A stretch of DNA of 64,000 nucleotides from Fibrella rubiginis (GTDB taxonomy: Bacteria; Bacteroidota; Bacteroidia; Cytophagales; Spirosomataceae): assembly GCF_017353185.1 (NCBI RefSeq), contig NZ_JAFMYV010000003.1, forward strand, positions 434,001 to 498,000, in the 5' to 3' direction. Positions within the stretch are counted from its first letter, which is position 1, and every line of letters begins with the position of its first letter. The notes below the pieces were generated by a model. The model saw only the letters and a list, made by a program, of their open reading frames with translations. It did no database searches and had not been told where the DNA came from. A program made the position numbers and the translations under genes. Shown here piece by piece: positions 8,279 through 16,700 of the stretch.

Positions 8279-11200
8279 CTATACTGACACTAGTTCCGGT
8301 TCTGCCAAAGCCTTCATTTCCACTTGTGGGGGTAGCAGTTTGTAGAGTACCGGCGTGACAATGCGGGAGAGTAAGGTACTGGAAATCAGACCGCCGATGA
8401 GCACCCACGCCAGCGGGCTGTAGAGTGGGTTGTTCTCGATGGCCAGGGGAATAAGGCCCCCAATGGCCGTGAGTGAGGTGAGCACAATGGGCACAAACCG
8501 CACCTCGCCCGCCTCCCGGATTGCGGCTTCCAGCGGCATACCCTCAGCGCGGAGTTGGTTGGTGAAATCGACTAGCAGGATCGAGTTTTTGACTTCAATG
8601 CCAATCAGCGCGATCAAGCCGATGATGGCCACAAACGAGAACGGATTACCCGTGACGAGCAGTGCGGCAATAGCCCCCACTACCCCCAGCGGAATCACCG
8701 ACAGCACAATGAGCGAGCTTTTGAACGTACCAAACTCCAGCACGAGCACCGCCAGAAACCCAAACGCGGTGATGAGAATGATCGTCCCCAATCCGCCGAA
8801 GGACTTCTCGCGGCTTTCCAGTTCGCCCGCGGCTTTATAGGTAAACCCTTTCGGAAAGGTCATGCTACCAAGCTTATTCAGCACGGATGTAAACAGGTTA
8901 TCGACCAGGAAACCCGTTTTCACGAAGGCCGTAATGCTCACATACCGGTCTTTGTCGTAATGCCGAATCTGAGTTGTACCGGTCTCGAATTGCAGATCTG
9001 CAATCTGGCGCAGCGGCACCGTACCGCCTGTCAACGTATTGATATAGAGATTACTGAGTGCTTCCTGCGATACCGCACCGTTGGGTAGCCGGGTGCCGTT
9101 GGCGGTGACGTTGATCGTGTAGTCATCAGCCGTTTCGGGGTCTTTGAAGGTACCGATGTTCAGGCCCGCCACAGCCAGCCGGATCGTGCGGTTCACGTCG
9201 GCGATGGAAAGGCCCAGCAGTCCGGCTTTCTCTTTGTTAATCCGTACGCGGAGGTCAGTTTTACGGGTAGCCAGGGGGTTGCTGACATAGATCAGGCCCG
9301 GCGTCTGGCGGAAAACGGCCTCCACCCTCGCCGCCTGCGCCCGGAGCGTGTCGAGGTTGTCGCCAAACAACCGAATGGCTACGGGGGCTTCCTGCGATGG
9401 CCCCTGTTCAAAGTCTTTGACCTCGATTTTAGCATTGGGGTACTGCGCCAGTTTGTCGCGGAGGCGGTCTATTACCACCCGTTTGCTGGCGGGGCCATTC
9501 TCGGGGTGCAACTGCACAAACACCTGCGCAAAATTGGCCGCTTCGCTGCGTTGGGCAATGTTATAATAGATGCGCGGATTGCCTTTGCCTACGTTGCTGG
9601 TGAAATATTGCACCGTTTTTTCGTCCTTCAGCACGCCCTCTACGTAGCGCGCCACGGCGTTGGTTTCGGTTAGGCTGCTGCCATCGCCGGTTTCAATATT
9701 GATAAAAAACTGCGGCTTTTCCGACGGGGGAAACAAGGCAAAACCCACCCGTTTGAACAGCATCAACGACCCACCAAACAACGCCCCCGCCAGCAGCAAC
9801 GTGATAACCGGAAACCGCAGCCCCGCGTTGAGCAACGGGCGATACGATACGCTGATACCCCGTTTCAGCCCCCGCAGAAACAGGTTACCCTCCGGGTTAT
9901 GACCCGGCTTCAGGAGGCGGCTACTCAGAAACGGCACAATCGTAAGCGACACCGCCAGCGATGCCACCACCGTAGTCACCACCGCCGTGGGCAGCGACCG
10001 GATGAAATCGCCGGAGCCTTCGGGTAAAAACAGCAGGGGCAGAAATGCCAGAACGAGCGTGGTGGTGCAGCCAATAACGGCCAGCGTGATCTGGTTGGTG
10101 GCTTTGATAGCGGCGTCTTTTTTGGAGTAGCCTTCGCGCAAATACCGCTCAATATTTTCAACCACCACAATGGAATCATCGACCAGGATACCCAGCGCGA
10201 CAATAAACCCCACGATACTTAACTGGTTGATACTAAAGCCAAAAACGCCCAGCAACGCCAGCCCAATAGCCAGCGACAGCGGGATGGAGATCATCACCAC
10301 CGACGCCGCCCGGAACCCCAGCGGCAGCAAGGTGAGCGATACCAGCAGAATGGCAATGCCGAAGTCTTTGGCGAAGCGCGATAAGCGTTTGCTCACGCTC
10401 GCAGCCTGATCGAAGTTTTTAGTCAGTACAATATGCGATGGCAGCGTTTTCGCAAAATCGGCGATGACGGGGCGCAGTTTGCTACCTACTTTTTCGATGT
10501 TCTCGCCTGCCTTCTGTGCCGCCGTGACCAGCACCGCCCGGTGGCCGTTGAGGCGCGTCAGGTACGTCTGGTCTTCGTAGCTCAGGTTCACGTCGGCCAC
10601 GTCGCGGAGGTAGATGATCTTCTGCCCGTTGGTTGATACGATGGTGTTCCGGATGTCGTCGAGGGATTGGTAATCGCCGGTGGTTTTAACGTTGAATTTC
10701 CGCGCACCGGCCTGCAAACTGCCCGCCGGGATGATCAGGTTTTCGGCCTGCATGGCCCCCACCACTCGGTTGATGGGGATACCCAGTTGTGCCATCTTGT
10801 CGATGTTGAGCGACACCCGGACTGTTGTTTTGGGAAAACCCCAGTTGGCCACTTCTTTCAGGCTTTTCACCTTTTCCAGCGCCTCTTTCAATCGGTCGGC
10901 CTGTCCACCCAATTCCTTATCCGACGCCACTTCCGACTGCAACGCCACCTGCACAATACTGACGTCGGTAGGCGAAAATTTGCGGATGTCGATGCGGAAA
11001 ATATCGGGCGGCAACACCGACCGCAACGCATTGACTTCGCGCACCATTTCCTGGTATTTTTCGTCGGGATCTTCACTGTAATTGTATTCCACCCGCGCCA
11101 CCACCAGCCCATCTTCAATGGTGGTGATGACGTGGTCGATGTTGTCGAGGGCATTGAAGCGGGCTTCAACGGGGTCGGCCACGAGCTGCTCCATATCCTC

Positions 11201-11368
11201 GGCATCGGCACCGGGATAGACGAAGATGACCACGAAATTGGGAGCCGTAAATTCGGGGTCTTCACCCCTCGGCATATTCAGCAACGCGTTGATACCCAGC
11301 GCCACCACGGCGATGAACAGCACCAGCATGAATTGCCAGTTTTTGACGGAAAATTGTGCTAAATTCAT
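8279..11368 (-). CDS. RND-family efflux pump, inner-membrane subunit
   Basis: A 1029-residue AcrB/MexF-like proton-driven exporter. It has an N-terminal membrane helix (residues 10-30), a large periplasmic loop, a cluster of helices including the proton-relay segment GILVDDSIVVVENIERYL, a second periplasmic loop, and a final helix block with GIEVKNSILLVDF. Length and two-fold architecture fit the family. It belongs with the TolC-like and adaptor genes upstream, but a toxin-antitoxin pair on the opposite strand now separates it from them. Only 23 bp lie between its ATG and the antitoxin ATG, so its transcription must either pass antisense through that pair or start inside it. The substrate is unknown. 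Confidence 0.95.
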   Translation of the reverse strand: MNLAQFSVKNWQFMLVLFIAVVALGINALLNMPRGEDPEFTAPNFVVIFVYPGADAEDMEQLVADPVEARFNALDNIDHVITTIEDGLVVARVEYNYSEDPDEKYQEMVREVNALRSVLPPDIFRIDIRKFSPTDVSIVQVALQSEVASDKELGGQADRLKEALEKVKSLKEVANWGFPKTTVRVSLNIDKMAQLGIPINRVVGAMQAENLIIPAGSLQAGARKFNVKTTGDYQSLDDIRNTIVSTNGQKIIYLRDVADVNLSYEDQTYLTRLNGHRAVLVTAAQKAGENIEKVGSKLRPVIADFAKTLPSHIVLTKNFDQAASVSKRLSRFAKDFGIAILLVSLTLLPLGFRAASVVMISIPLSLAIGLALLGVFGFSINQLSIVGFIVALGILVDDSIVVVENIERYLREGYSKKDAAIKATNQITLAVIGCTTTLVLAFLPLLFLPEGSGDFIRSLPTAVVTTVVASLAVSLTIVPFLSSRLLKPGHNPEGNLFLRGLKRGISVSYRPLLNAGLRFPVITLLLAGALFGGSLMLFKRVGFALFPPSEKPQFFINIETGDGSSLTETNAVARYVEGVLKDEKTVQYFTSNVGKGNPRIYYNIAQRSEAANFAQVFVQLHPENGPASKRVVIDRLRDKLAQYPNAKIEVKDFEQGPSQEAPVAIRLFGDNLDTLRAQAARVEAVFRQTPGLIYVSNPLATRKTDLRVRINKEKAGLLGLSIADVNRTIRLAVAGLNIGTFKDPETADDYTINVTANGTRLPNGAVSQEALSNLYINTLTGGTVPLRQIADLQFETGTTQIRHYDKDRYVSITAFVKTGFLVDNLFTSVLNKLGSMTFPKGFTYKAAGELESREKSFGGLGTIILITAFGFLAVLVLEFGTFKSSLIVLSVIPLGVVGAIAALLVTGNPFSFVAIIGLIALIGIEVKNSILLVDFTNQLRAEGMPLEAAIREAGEVRFVPIVLTSLTAIGGLIPLAIENNPLYSPLAWVLIGGLISSTLLSRIVTPVLYKLLPPQVEMKALAEPELVSV

Positions 11369-11391
11369 CTTATAAATACAAAAAATAAACG

Positions 11392-11574
11392 ATGGAAGCA
11401 GTACTGATTACGGTTCGTAATGAAGCCGACCGCCACCGGGTTGAAGAAATTTTGCGTGACGTTGAAGGTGTTACAGGTATACGTGTCATTGACGAGGTGA
11501 CCAAACTGGCTGAACCTTCATTAGGCGTTGAGTGGAACAGCGAAGCCGATCAACGTTGGGATAGCCTGCTATGA
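11392..11574 (+). CDS. Putative antitoxin of a MazF/PemK-type module
   Basis: A 60-residue acidic protein (MEAVLITVRN...WDSLL). Its position, size and ATGA overlap with the downstream toxin gene (ATG 11571, TGA 11572-11574) identify it as the antitoxin. I recognise no named DNA-binding fold in it. It starts 23 bp from the divergent RND pump gene. Confidence 0.65.
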   Translation: MEAVLITVRNEADRHRVEEILRDVEGVTGIRVIDEVTKLAEPSLGVEWNSEADQRWDSLL

Positions 11575-11912
11575 ACCCAACCTACCAGCAAGGCGATATT
11601 GTCAGTGTCCATTTTCCGTTTACCGACATTTCGCAGACCAAAAAACGGCCTGCCCTGATCTTGTCAAATGCCGCCGTCAACCAAACCGGCGACTACCTGA
11701 TGGTGCAGATCACCAGCCAGTTTCATTCGGATGGTTTGTCGTTCCCTATTATTGCTACTGACTTTGCAGGACCAGTTCTTCCACTCACCAGCTACATTCG
11801 TGTTCATAAAGTTTTCTTGTTGAACGAGTCGCTGATTGATCGGCGGTTCAGTGCCGTCCAGCCTGAATTCCGACAAACTATCATCAACAAATTGTTGACG
11901 CTAGTTAGTTAA
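11571..11912 (+). CDS. MazF/PemK-family toxin (endoribonuclease)
   Basis: A 113-residue protein with the family signature near the N-terminus: QGDIVSVHFPFTD then KKRPALILSN (residues 7-33), and ITSQ as the next conserved strand. Family members are SH3-like dimers that cut mRNA at short sequences. It is translationally coupled to the preceding antitoxin. Its stop codon overlaps the 3' end of the convergent adaptor gene by 8 bp, so the pair is packed tightly inside the efflux operon on the opposite strand. Confidence 0.85.
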   Translation: MNPTYQQGDIVSVHFPFTDISQTKKRPALILSNAAVNQTGDYLMVQITSQFHSDGLSFPIIATDFAGPVLPLTSYIRVHKVFLLNESLIDRRFSAVQPEFRQTIINKLLTLVS

Positions 11913-12969
11913 CAGCCACCACCGACGCTTCCGTTAAATACGCTGATCCTGACGTAATTACCTGACTAACAGCCGACAACCCGCCTGTTAGCAATACCTT
12001 CTCGCCGCTGATATAGCCAATCTGGACGGGCTGTTTGCGGACGTGGCGGCGGTCAGGTTCCAATACATAGACGAATCCCTCTTTACCGTTTCCTTCTACA
12101 ATGGCTTCAATCGGCACGGTCGTGTAGGTACGTCGTTGGGCGGGGGTCAGCGTAGCTTTAGCGAAAAGGCCGGGGGCCAGTTTCACACCACTGGGGTCGA
12201 TCCTGATTTCAATTTCATAGAGCTTATTGACCGGGTCGGCGGCCTGGGCCAGTTCGCGGACTGTGCCGGAGAAGGCTCGGTCGGGGTAAGCGTCGAGGCG
12301 GATGCTGGCGCGGTCACCAAGTTTCAGACGTGCCCAGTCTTTGTCGGAAATCCCCACGCGCACTACCCAGTCGGACCGGTGGTTGCCCGAAATGAGGTAC
12401 ACCGGAGCACCGGGGCCAACAAACTCACCCTCGTTAGTCAGCTTCCGGGTCACGGTGCCGTCGACCGATGCCCGAATTTGCGCGTAACCCCGGTTGAACT
12501 GTGCAATGGTCAGGTTTTGTTTAGCCACATTGCTGCCTGTGGTGGCGTTCTGAAGTTGTTCCAGGGTGGCGGCAGTGTCGGCGAAGAGCTTTTTTACCCG
12601 ACCCAGATCACGCTCTGATTTCTCCTGCGCCAACTGCGCCGAGGCTACCTGCGCGTCGATTTCGGTCAGGTTCAGCGTAGCTAGCAACTGCCCTTTCCGC
12701 ACCGACTGCCCCTCATTCACATACAGTTTGTTGATGATTCCACCGACTTTAAACGACAGCCGCGCCTCTTCCGACGACGACACCAGACCCGATGCCACAA
12801 TGGGTTCGGCCCGCTCTACGGATTCGACCGCCGCCAGCCGTACCGGCACCACCGAGGCCTCAGTTTGTGTGGTGTCGGCAGCGGCTGTTTCGGAGGTAGT
12901 TGCTTTGCCACCGCAAGCCCAGAGCAAGGCAAACAACGGGAGGTAAGGGAGTAATTGCGTTGGTTTCAT
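11905..12969 (-). CDS. RND efflux periplasmic adaptor lipoprotein (membrane fusion protein)
   Basis: A 354-residue adaptor. I chose ATG 12969 because it gives a lipoprotein signal (MKPTQLLPYLPLFALLWAC, lipobox LWAC); an upstream in-frame start at 13038 would place the intergenic hairpin inside the coding region. It shows the lipoyl/barrel-sandwich half-motifs (GGIINKLYVNEGQSVRKGQLL and RASVDGTV), a short alpha-hairpin between them, a beta-barrel and a membrane-proximal domain. It bridges the RND pump and the TolC-like channel encoded on either side. Confidence 0.92.
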   Translation of the reverse strand: MKPTQLLPYLPLFALLWACGGKATTSETAAADTTQTEASVVPVRLAAVESVERAEPIVASGLVSSSEEARLSFKVGGIINKLYVNEGQSVRKGQLLATLNLTEIDAQVASAQLAQEKSERDLGRVKKLFADTAATLEQLQNATTGSNVAKQNLTIAQFNRGYAQIRASVDGTVTRKLTNEGEFVGPGAPVYLISGNHRSDWVVRVGISDKDWARLKLGDRASIRLDAYPDRAFSGTVRELAQAADPVNKLYEIEIRIDPSGVKLAPGLFAKATLTPAQRRTYTTVPIEAIVEGNGKEGFVYVLEPDRRHVRKQPVQIGYISGEKVLLTGGLSAVSQVITSGSAYLTEASVVAVN

Positions 12970-12995
12970 GTGTGTTGGTCGGAGTATTGGTGAAG

Positions 12996-13076
12996 GGCTG
13001 ATAGAACGCAGATCGTTATGGTGATTATGATTCAACATGATCTCAGCTAATCATAACGATCTGCGTTCTATCAGCC
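12996..13076. repeat. Intergenic inverted repeat A (25-bp perfect arms)
   Basis: Left arm 12996-13020 (GGCTGATAGAACGCAG...) and right arm 13052-13076 are perfect inverse copies separated by 31 bp. It lies between the TolC-like gene and the adaptor gene, 18 bp past the TolC-like stop codon. No T-run follows, so it may act as an mRNA processing or stability structure rather than a classical terminator. Confidence 0.9.
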
Positions 13077-13094
13077 ATCGTATGGCAGTGAACT

Positions 13095-14471
13095 CTACGG
13101 AACCGCCACAACCCGGTCAAGGGCAGCGCGTTTTACGAGTACGTCTTCACGGGCGAGCGACTGTTGAAGTTGGGCGGTAAGCCGGTCGTTTTGCACCCGC
13201 AGAAACTCAATCAATAGGGCTTGTCCGTTACGGTATTTGCTGTCTATAATCCGAAACGTTTGTTCGGCGTTGGCCACGCCCGACTGCGTGGCCACCAGGC
13301 TTTCGTTGGCTGCGTCGAGATCGTAAAAAGCCTGCAACACCTGTAGCTGAATCTGCCGCTCCAGTTCGGCGAGGCGGGTTTGGAGCAGGCCCGTCTGAAT
13401 TTTTGCCTGTTGAATTTTCGAGCGTTTTTCGTAGCCCCGAAACAGATCCCACTGCAAACCAAGCTGCGCTACGGCATAGGCCTGATTCCGAAACGTGTAG
13501 CCAAAACCTTGAAAACCCGCATTGCCGCCCACATACAGATTCGGAATCAGAGCGTTGGCCTCGTTCAGCTTCACCGCCGTTTGTGCTGCCGCCAACGAAT
13601 AGGTTAACTGACTCACCTCCTGTCGGTTGCGCACAGCCGCCTGCTGCATGTCGGGCAAACCATTTTCGGCAGAAGGGGCCTTAACCAACGCCAGTGTCGA
13701 GTCGATCTGAATTGGGGCGGCAAGGTCTCGGTTGAGCAGGAAGTTGAAGTAAGCGCGGGCGGATTCACGGTTTTTTTCGGCTACTGCCACCTGCTGATCT
13801 ACTTTGCTTAGTTCGTACCGCGCCTGCGACACGATCTCTTTTGTCGCCACGTTGTTAGCCACAAGTTTCTCATTCAGCCGGGTTAGTTCGCGCAGGGTGC
13901 TGCGGGCGTTGTCGTAGATGCGGAGACCTTCCAGCGTTTGCAGATACTGGTAATAGGCCGTCTGTATTCCGTACCGAATCTCGTTTTCAACCACCCGCTT
14001 CCGCGCTTCCTGCGCTGACAGCAATTGCTTCTGAATCAAATAGTTGTACTGGACATCAGTATTATAGACTGCGTATTGTAGGGTGAATTTCGTGTCGTGA
14101 AAATCATTCGGGGCCAGCAATTGATTCACGTTCGGAATATTGGTTGGGAATCGGTCCTGGCCTGTCAGTTTGTTGAGCGTGGCATAGGCCGGATTGAGCA
14201 GATCGCCCACCGGGAACTCCAGCCGTCGACCACCCGCTGCCAGCGAATAGGTGGGGTTGAACGCCACGCGGGGGTAAAATAGCGCCTTCGCTTGCGTCAG
14301 CGACTCGGCTACGCGCCTGAGCTCATAGCCCTCCTGTTTCAGCGTTAGGTTGTTTGCCAGTCCTTCCTGCACATAGCCATCCAGCAATGTAGGCTTGCCG
14401 GGAAGTGGTTGTGCGGCTCCTGGTAGCGAACCGATAATCATGAGCAATAAGACATATAATCGCTGCTTCAT
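13095..14471 (-). CDS. TolC-like outer-membrane efflux channel
   Basis: A 458-residue protein with a signal peptide (ending PGAAQ) and the two-fold outer-membrane efflux protein repeat. It contains long helices rich in Gln/Ala (ESLTQAKALFYP, LQVLQAFYDLDAANESL) and the conserved NGQALLIEFLRVQNDRL near the C-terminus. It would form the outer-membrane channel of the RND system. It is the first gene of the efflux operon behind the TetR gene; a TetR-type palindrome sits 16-32 bp upstream of its start codon. Confidence 0.92.
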   Translation of the reverse strand: MKQRLYVLLLMIIGSLPGAAQPLPGKPTLLDGYVQEGLANNLTLKQEGYELRRVAESLTQAKALFYPRVAFNPTYSLAAGGRRLEFPVGDLLNPAYATLNKLTGQDRFPTNIPNVNQLLAPNDFHDTKFTLQYAVYNTDVQYNYLIQKQLLSAQEARKRVVENEIRYGIQTAYYQYLQTLEGLRIYDNARSTLRELTRLNEKLVANNVATKEIVSQARYELSKVDQQVAVAEKNRESARAYFNFLLNRDLAAPIQIDSTLALVKAPSAENGLPDMQQAAVRNRQEVSQLTYSLAAAQTAVKLNEANALIPNLYVGGNAGFQGFGYTFRNQAYAVAQLGLQWDLFRGYEKRSKIQQAKIQTGLLQTRLAELERQIQLQVLQAFYDLDAANESLVATQSGVANAEQTFRIIDSKYRNGQALLIEFLRVQNDRLTAQLQQSLAREDVLVKRAALDRVVAVP

Positions 14472-14486
14472 AATCGCATCTTATTT

Positions 14487-14503
14487 ACTGAACATCGTTT
14501 AGT
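14487..14503. promoter_or_regulatory. TetR operator copy 1 (upstream of the TolC-like gene)
   Basis: ACTGAACATCGTTTAGT, an imperfect 17-bp palindrome, differs by only two central bases from the copy upstream of the tetR-type gene. The position 16-32 bp before the tolC-like ATG suits repression of the efflux operon. Confidence 0.75.
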
Positions 14504-14518
14504 GAATGGCTAAATTTT

Positions 14519-15136
14519 TTAGAGCGACTTTCGCAGACTATCGCAAAACAGCGCAAAGGCCTGTTCCATCAATTCGGCCCGGCGTTGGTCAGAAAACATA
14601 TTCATCCGCTTACGGATAAAGAGCGCCGTGTAGCCATGAATCGTACTCCATATCATCATAGCAGCCACTTCCGGGTCTTGCGGCTGAAAAATGCCTGCAT
14701 TGATGCACTCCTGTACCACCTGCACCAGCATATTAAACGCAATGCGCCCCTCCGACCAGATTTCCTCACGGCATTCAAGCGTATCCATTGGTGCCGTGAT
14801 AATAAACATAACGTCAAATAGCTCAGGGTTTTCCATGGCAAACTGCGTGTATTTCCGCCCCATCATTACCAGCTTTTCAAACGGGTCGGTCATGCTCACG
14901 ATGGGTTGAAACTCCTGCATCATTTTGCTAAACGCCTGCTGATGAATGGCATACATAACCTCGTTTTTGTCCTTGAAATACAGGTATATCGTTGCCGCGC
15001 TGTATTCGATCTCTTCGGCTATGGCCCGGATGCTTAACTTCTCAAACCCATTCAATACGTACAGGTGCCGTGCCGCGTCTACTATTCGCCGCCGCATGTC
15101 TTCTTTCTCTCGCTCTTTCCGTTCTACGATTCCCAT
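14519..15136 (-). CDS. TetR-family transcriptional repressor
   Basis: A 205-residue regulator. The N-terminal helix-turn-helix (about residues 28-60; IRAIAEEIEYSAATIYLYF) is typical TetR, and the C-terminal half has the helical ligand-binding core (ENPELFDVMF, IWSTIHGYTALF) of the WHG-type subfamily. It precedes the efflux genes on the same strand. Identical half-sites upstream of this gene and upstream of the tolC-like gene imply that it represses both itself and the pump, as in AcrR-like systems. Confidence 0.92.
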   Translation of the reverse strand: MGIVERKEREKEDMRRRIVDAARHLYVLNGFEKLSIRAIAEEIEYSAATIYLYFKDKNEVMYAIHQQAFSKMMQEFQPIVSMTDPFEKLVMMGRKYTQFAMENPELFDVMFIITAPMDTLECREEIWSEGRIAFNMLVQVVQECINAGIFQPQDPEVAAMMIWSTIHGYTALFIRKRMNMFSDQRRAELMEQAFALFCDSLRKSL

Positions 15137-15162
15137 AAGTCATTACTTAACGCATCAAACAT

Positions 15163-15179
15163 ACTGAACACTGTTTAGT
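15163..15179. promoter_or_regulatory. TetR operator copy 2 (upstream of the tetR gene)
   Basis: ACTGAACACTGTTTAGT; extended by one base each side it is TACTGAACA-C-TGTTTAGTA, palindromic except for one pair. It lies 27-43 bp upstream of the repressor's ATG and shares both half-sites with 14487-14503. Confidence 0.75.
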
Positions 15180-15207
15180 AAGAGCAAAGTTATTGAGTAA
15201 ACGGTCA

Positions 15208-15338
15208 TGTAGGGGCGGCCCATCGTGGCTGCCCGCTTTCGGCTCAAAGGGCCGCTGTTTTGTGCAGAAACATTACAGGCGGTCCTTTGGGCCGAGAGCG
15301 GGCAGCCACGACCGATTCGGGTATGGCCCGCCCCTACA
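15208..15338. repeat. Intergenic inverted repeat B (~49-bp arms)
   Basis: The left arm 15208-15256 and right arm 15278-15338 pair along TGTAGGGGCGG.CCAT and CGTGGCTGCCCGCT.TCGG, with an 11-base bulge in the right arm and a few mismatches. It is GC-rich and sits between two divergently transcribed genes (tetR leftward, redoxin rightward), so it is not a terminator for either. Confidence 0.85.
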
Positions 15339-15389
15339 GATTAATCTTTTCCCGTTATTCGCTGTCTAACTGTCGTGAATACCAACATC

Positions 15390-15998
15390 ATGAAACCATT
15401 CCTGCTGGTTCTCCTGCTCGGAATCGTTACCCTCCCCGTCTTTGCCCAACGTGCGGCAACGGGTTATACACTCGGCGAGGTCGTAGTGCCTTTTTCGTTG
15501 AAAAACGTCGATGGTCGAACAATCTCGCTGAACGAATACAAAACGCAAAAGGGCGTTATCGTCATTTTCACCAGCAATCACTGTCCTTTTTCGAAAGCCT
15601 ACGAAGACCGCATGCTGAACCTTGACCGGAAATTTGGGCCGCAGGGATACCCCGTATTGGCTATCATGTCGAGCGATGCGAGCGTATATGAAGAAGATTC
15701 ATTCGAGCAGATGCAGTCACGGGCAAAGACCAGGAACTACACGTTTCCCTACCTCACCGACGATACGCAAGGGGTCGCGAAGGCGTTTGGTGCCACACGT
15801 ACGCCGCAGGTATACGTGCTGAAACGATCTGGCGAACGCTTCACGGTAGAGTATATCGGCAGCATTGATGATAGCCCACAGGACGCCACCAATGTGCAAC
15901 GCGCTTATGTAGATGAGGCCGCCACCAGTCTGCTGGCCGGCCGACCCGTGGTGACACCCCTGACGAAAGCTATCGGTTGTGCAATAAAAATGAAATAG
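15390..15998 (+). CDS. Secreted redoxin / AhpC-TSA-like thioredoxin-fold protein
   Basis: A 202-residue protein. I chose ATG 15390 because it starts directly with a signal peptide (MKPFLLVLLLGIVTLPVFAQ); a GTG 15 bases upstream is the alternative. It has a thioredoxin fold with a single active-site cysteine in TSNHCPFSKAYEDR (peroxiredoxin/redoxin position, no CxxC), the cis-Pro loop ATRTPQVYVL and a C-terminal conserved Cys in AIGCAIK. It probably acts as a periplasmic thiol oxidoreductase. It is monocistronic, with its own terminator hairpin. Confidence 0.88.
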   Translation: MKPFLLVLLLGIVTLPVFAQRAATGYTLGEVVVPFSLKNVDGRTISLNEYKTQKGVIVIFTSNHCPFSKAYEDRMLNLDRKFGPQGYPVLAIMSSDASVYEEDSFEQMQSRAKTRNYTFPYLTDDTQGVAKAFGATRTPQVYVLKRSGERFTVEYIGSIDDSPQDATNVQRAYVDEAATSLLAGRPVVTPLTKAIGCAIKMK

Positions 15999-16001
15999 TG
16001 G

Positions 16002-16048
16002 GCAGTCTTGCCTTCGCTAGCGTATTGCACTGGCGTAAGCAAGACTGC
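16002..16048 (+). terminator. Hairpin downstream of the redoxin gene
   Basis: Perfect 10-bp arms GCAGTCTTGC (16002-16011) and GCAAGACTGC (16039-16048) with a 27-base loop lie 4 bp past the stop codon. A weakly T-rich tract follows. The loop contains TGGCGTAAGCAA, the reverse complement of a word found in two other hairpins of the window (19278 and 58151). Confidence 0.6.
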
Positions 16049-16115
16049 TTATCTATTTCTTCCTGGCATGGTCGTTGTCTGTTAAATTGGCGTTAAACCA
16101 AAATTCACAACGGTT

Positions 16116-16700
16116 ATGAAAAAGCATACACGCTCATTCGCCTCACTACTCTGCATTGGCCTGCTGGCTACATCTATGACAGTTCTGCAAAGCTGCAGTT
16201 CAGATGGAAAAAAGGAATCACGTACAGAAGACGCTATGGAGCGCACCGGCGACGCCGTTGCTGCCGACTCTAAAGACGCTGCCGCCGACGCAAAACAAAA
16301 TGCGGATGAGGCTGCTGACAAAACCAAAGAGAGCCTCGATGAGGCTGGCGACAAGGCCAAAGCCGCTGGAAATGAGGCCGCCAGTGATTTCAAGCGTGAG
16401 CGCGACGAGGCTGTGGCTGGCATGAAAAAGCAGCAAGCCAAGCTCGACAGTGATATTGAAGAAATGAAGGCTGATATTAAGCGTCAGGGTGCTAAAGCCA
16501 AAGAAAAATCAAAAGAGCAATTGGCTGAGGCTGAGCGGAAACGCAAAGAACTAGGCGAAGACATCGACAAGGCCCAAAACGCCACCGCCGACGCCTGGAA
16601 AGACATTAAAGCTGGTTTCAAGCAGGCTGGCCGGTCAATCGGTGATGCCTTTGACAAAGCCGGCAACAAGCTCGACGGCGACGGCAATCCGAATCAGTAA
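16116..16700 (+). CDS. Helical lipoprotein with LEA/apolipoprotein-like amphipathic repeats
   Basis: A 194-residue protein. A lipoprotein signal (lipobox LQSC, Cys27) is followed by a charged Ala/Lys/Glu/Asp-rich helical body from about 35 to 175, with recurring 11-residue-like units (DAAADAKQNADEAADKTKES and similar) and no predicted beta structure. This pattern is shared with LEA-type desiccation proteins and apolipoprotein-like stress proteins, but low-complexity composition makes a family assignment unsafe. It is probably a periplasmic membrane-anchored stress or envelope-spacing protein. The stop codon overlaps the left arm of a 62-bp hairpin. Confidence 0.7.
   Translation: MKKHTRSFASLLCIGLLATSMTVLQSCSSDGKKESRTEDAMERTGDAVAADSKDAAADAKQNADEAADKTKESLDEAGDKAKAAGNEAASDFKRERDEAVAGMKKQQAKLDSDIEEMKADIKRQGAKAKEKSKEQLAEAERKRKELGEDIDKAQNATADAWKDIKAGFKQAGRSIGDAFDKAGNKLDGDGNPNQ

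Noticed and set aside
12969..13038. Longer 377-residue version of the efflux adaptor starting at 13038
   Set aside because: The extra 23 residues are encoded by the arm of repeat A and hide the lipoprotein signal that starts at 12969.
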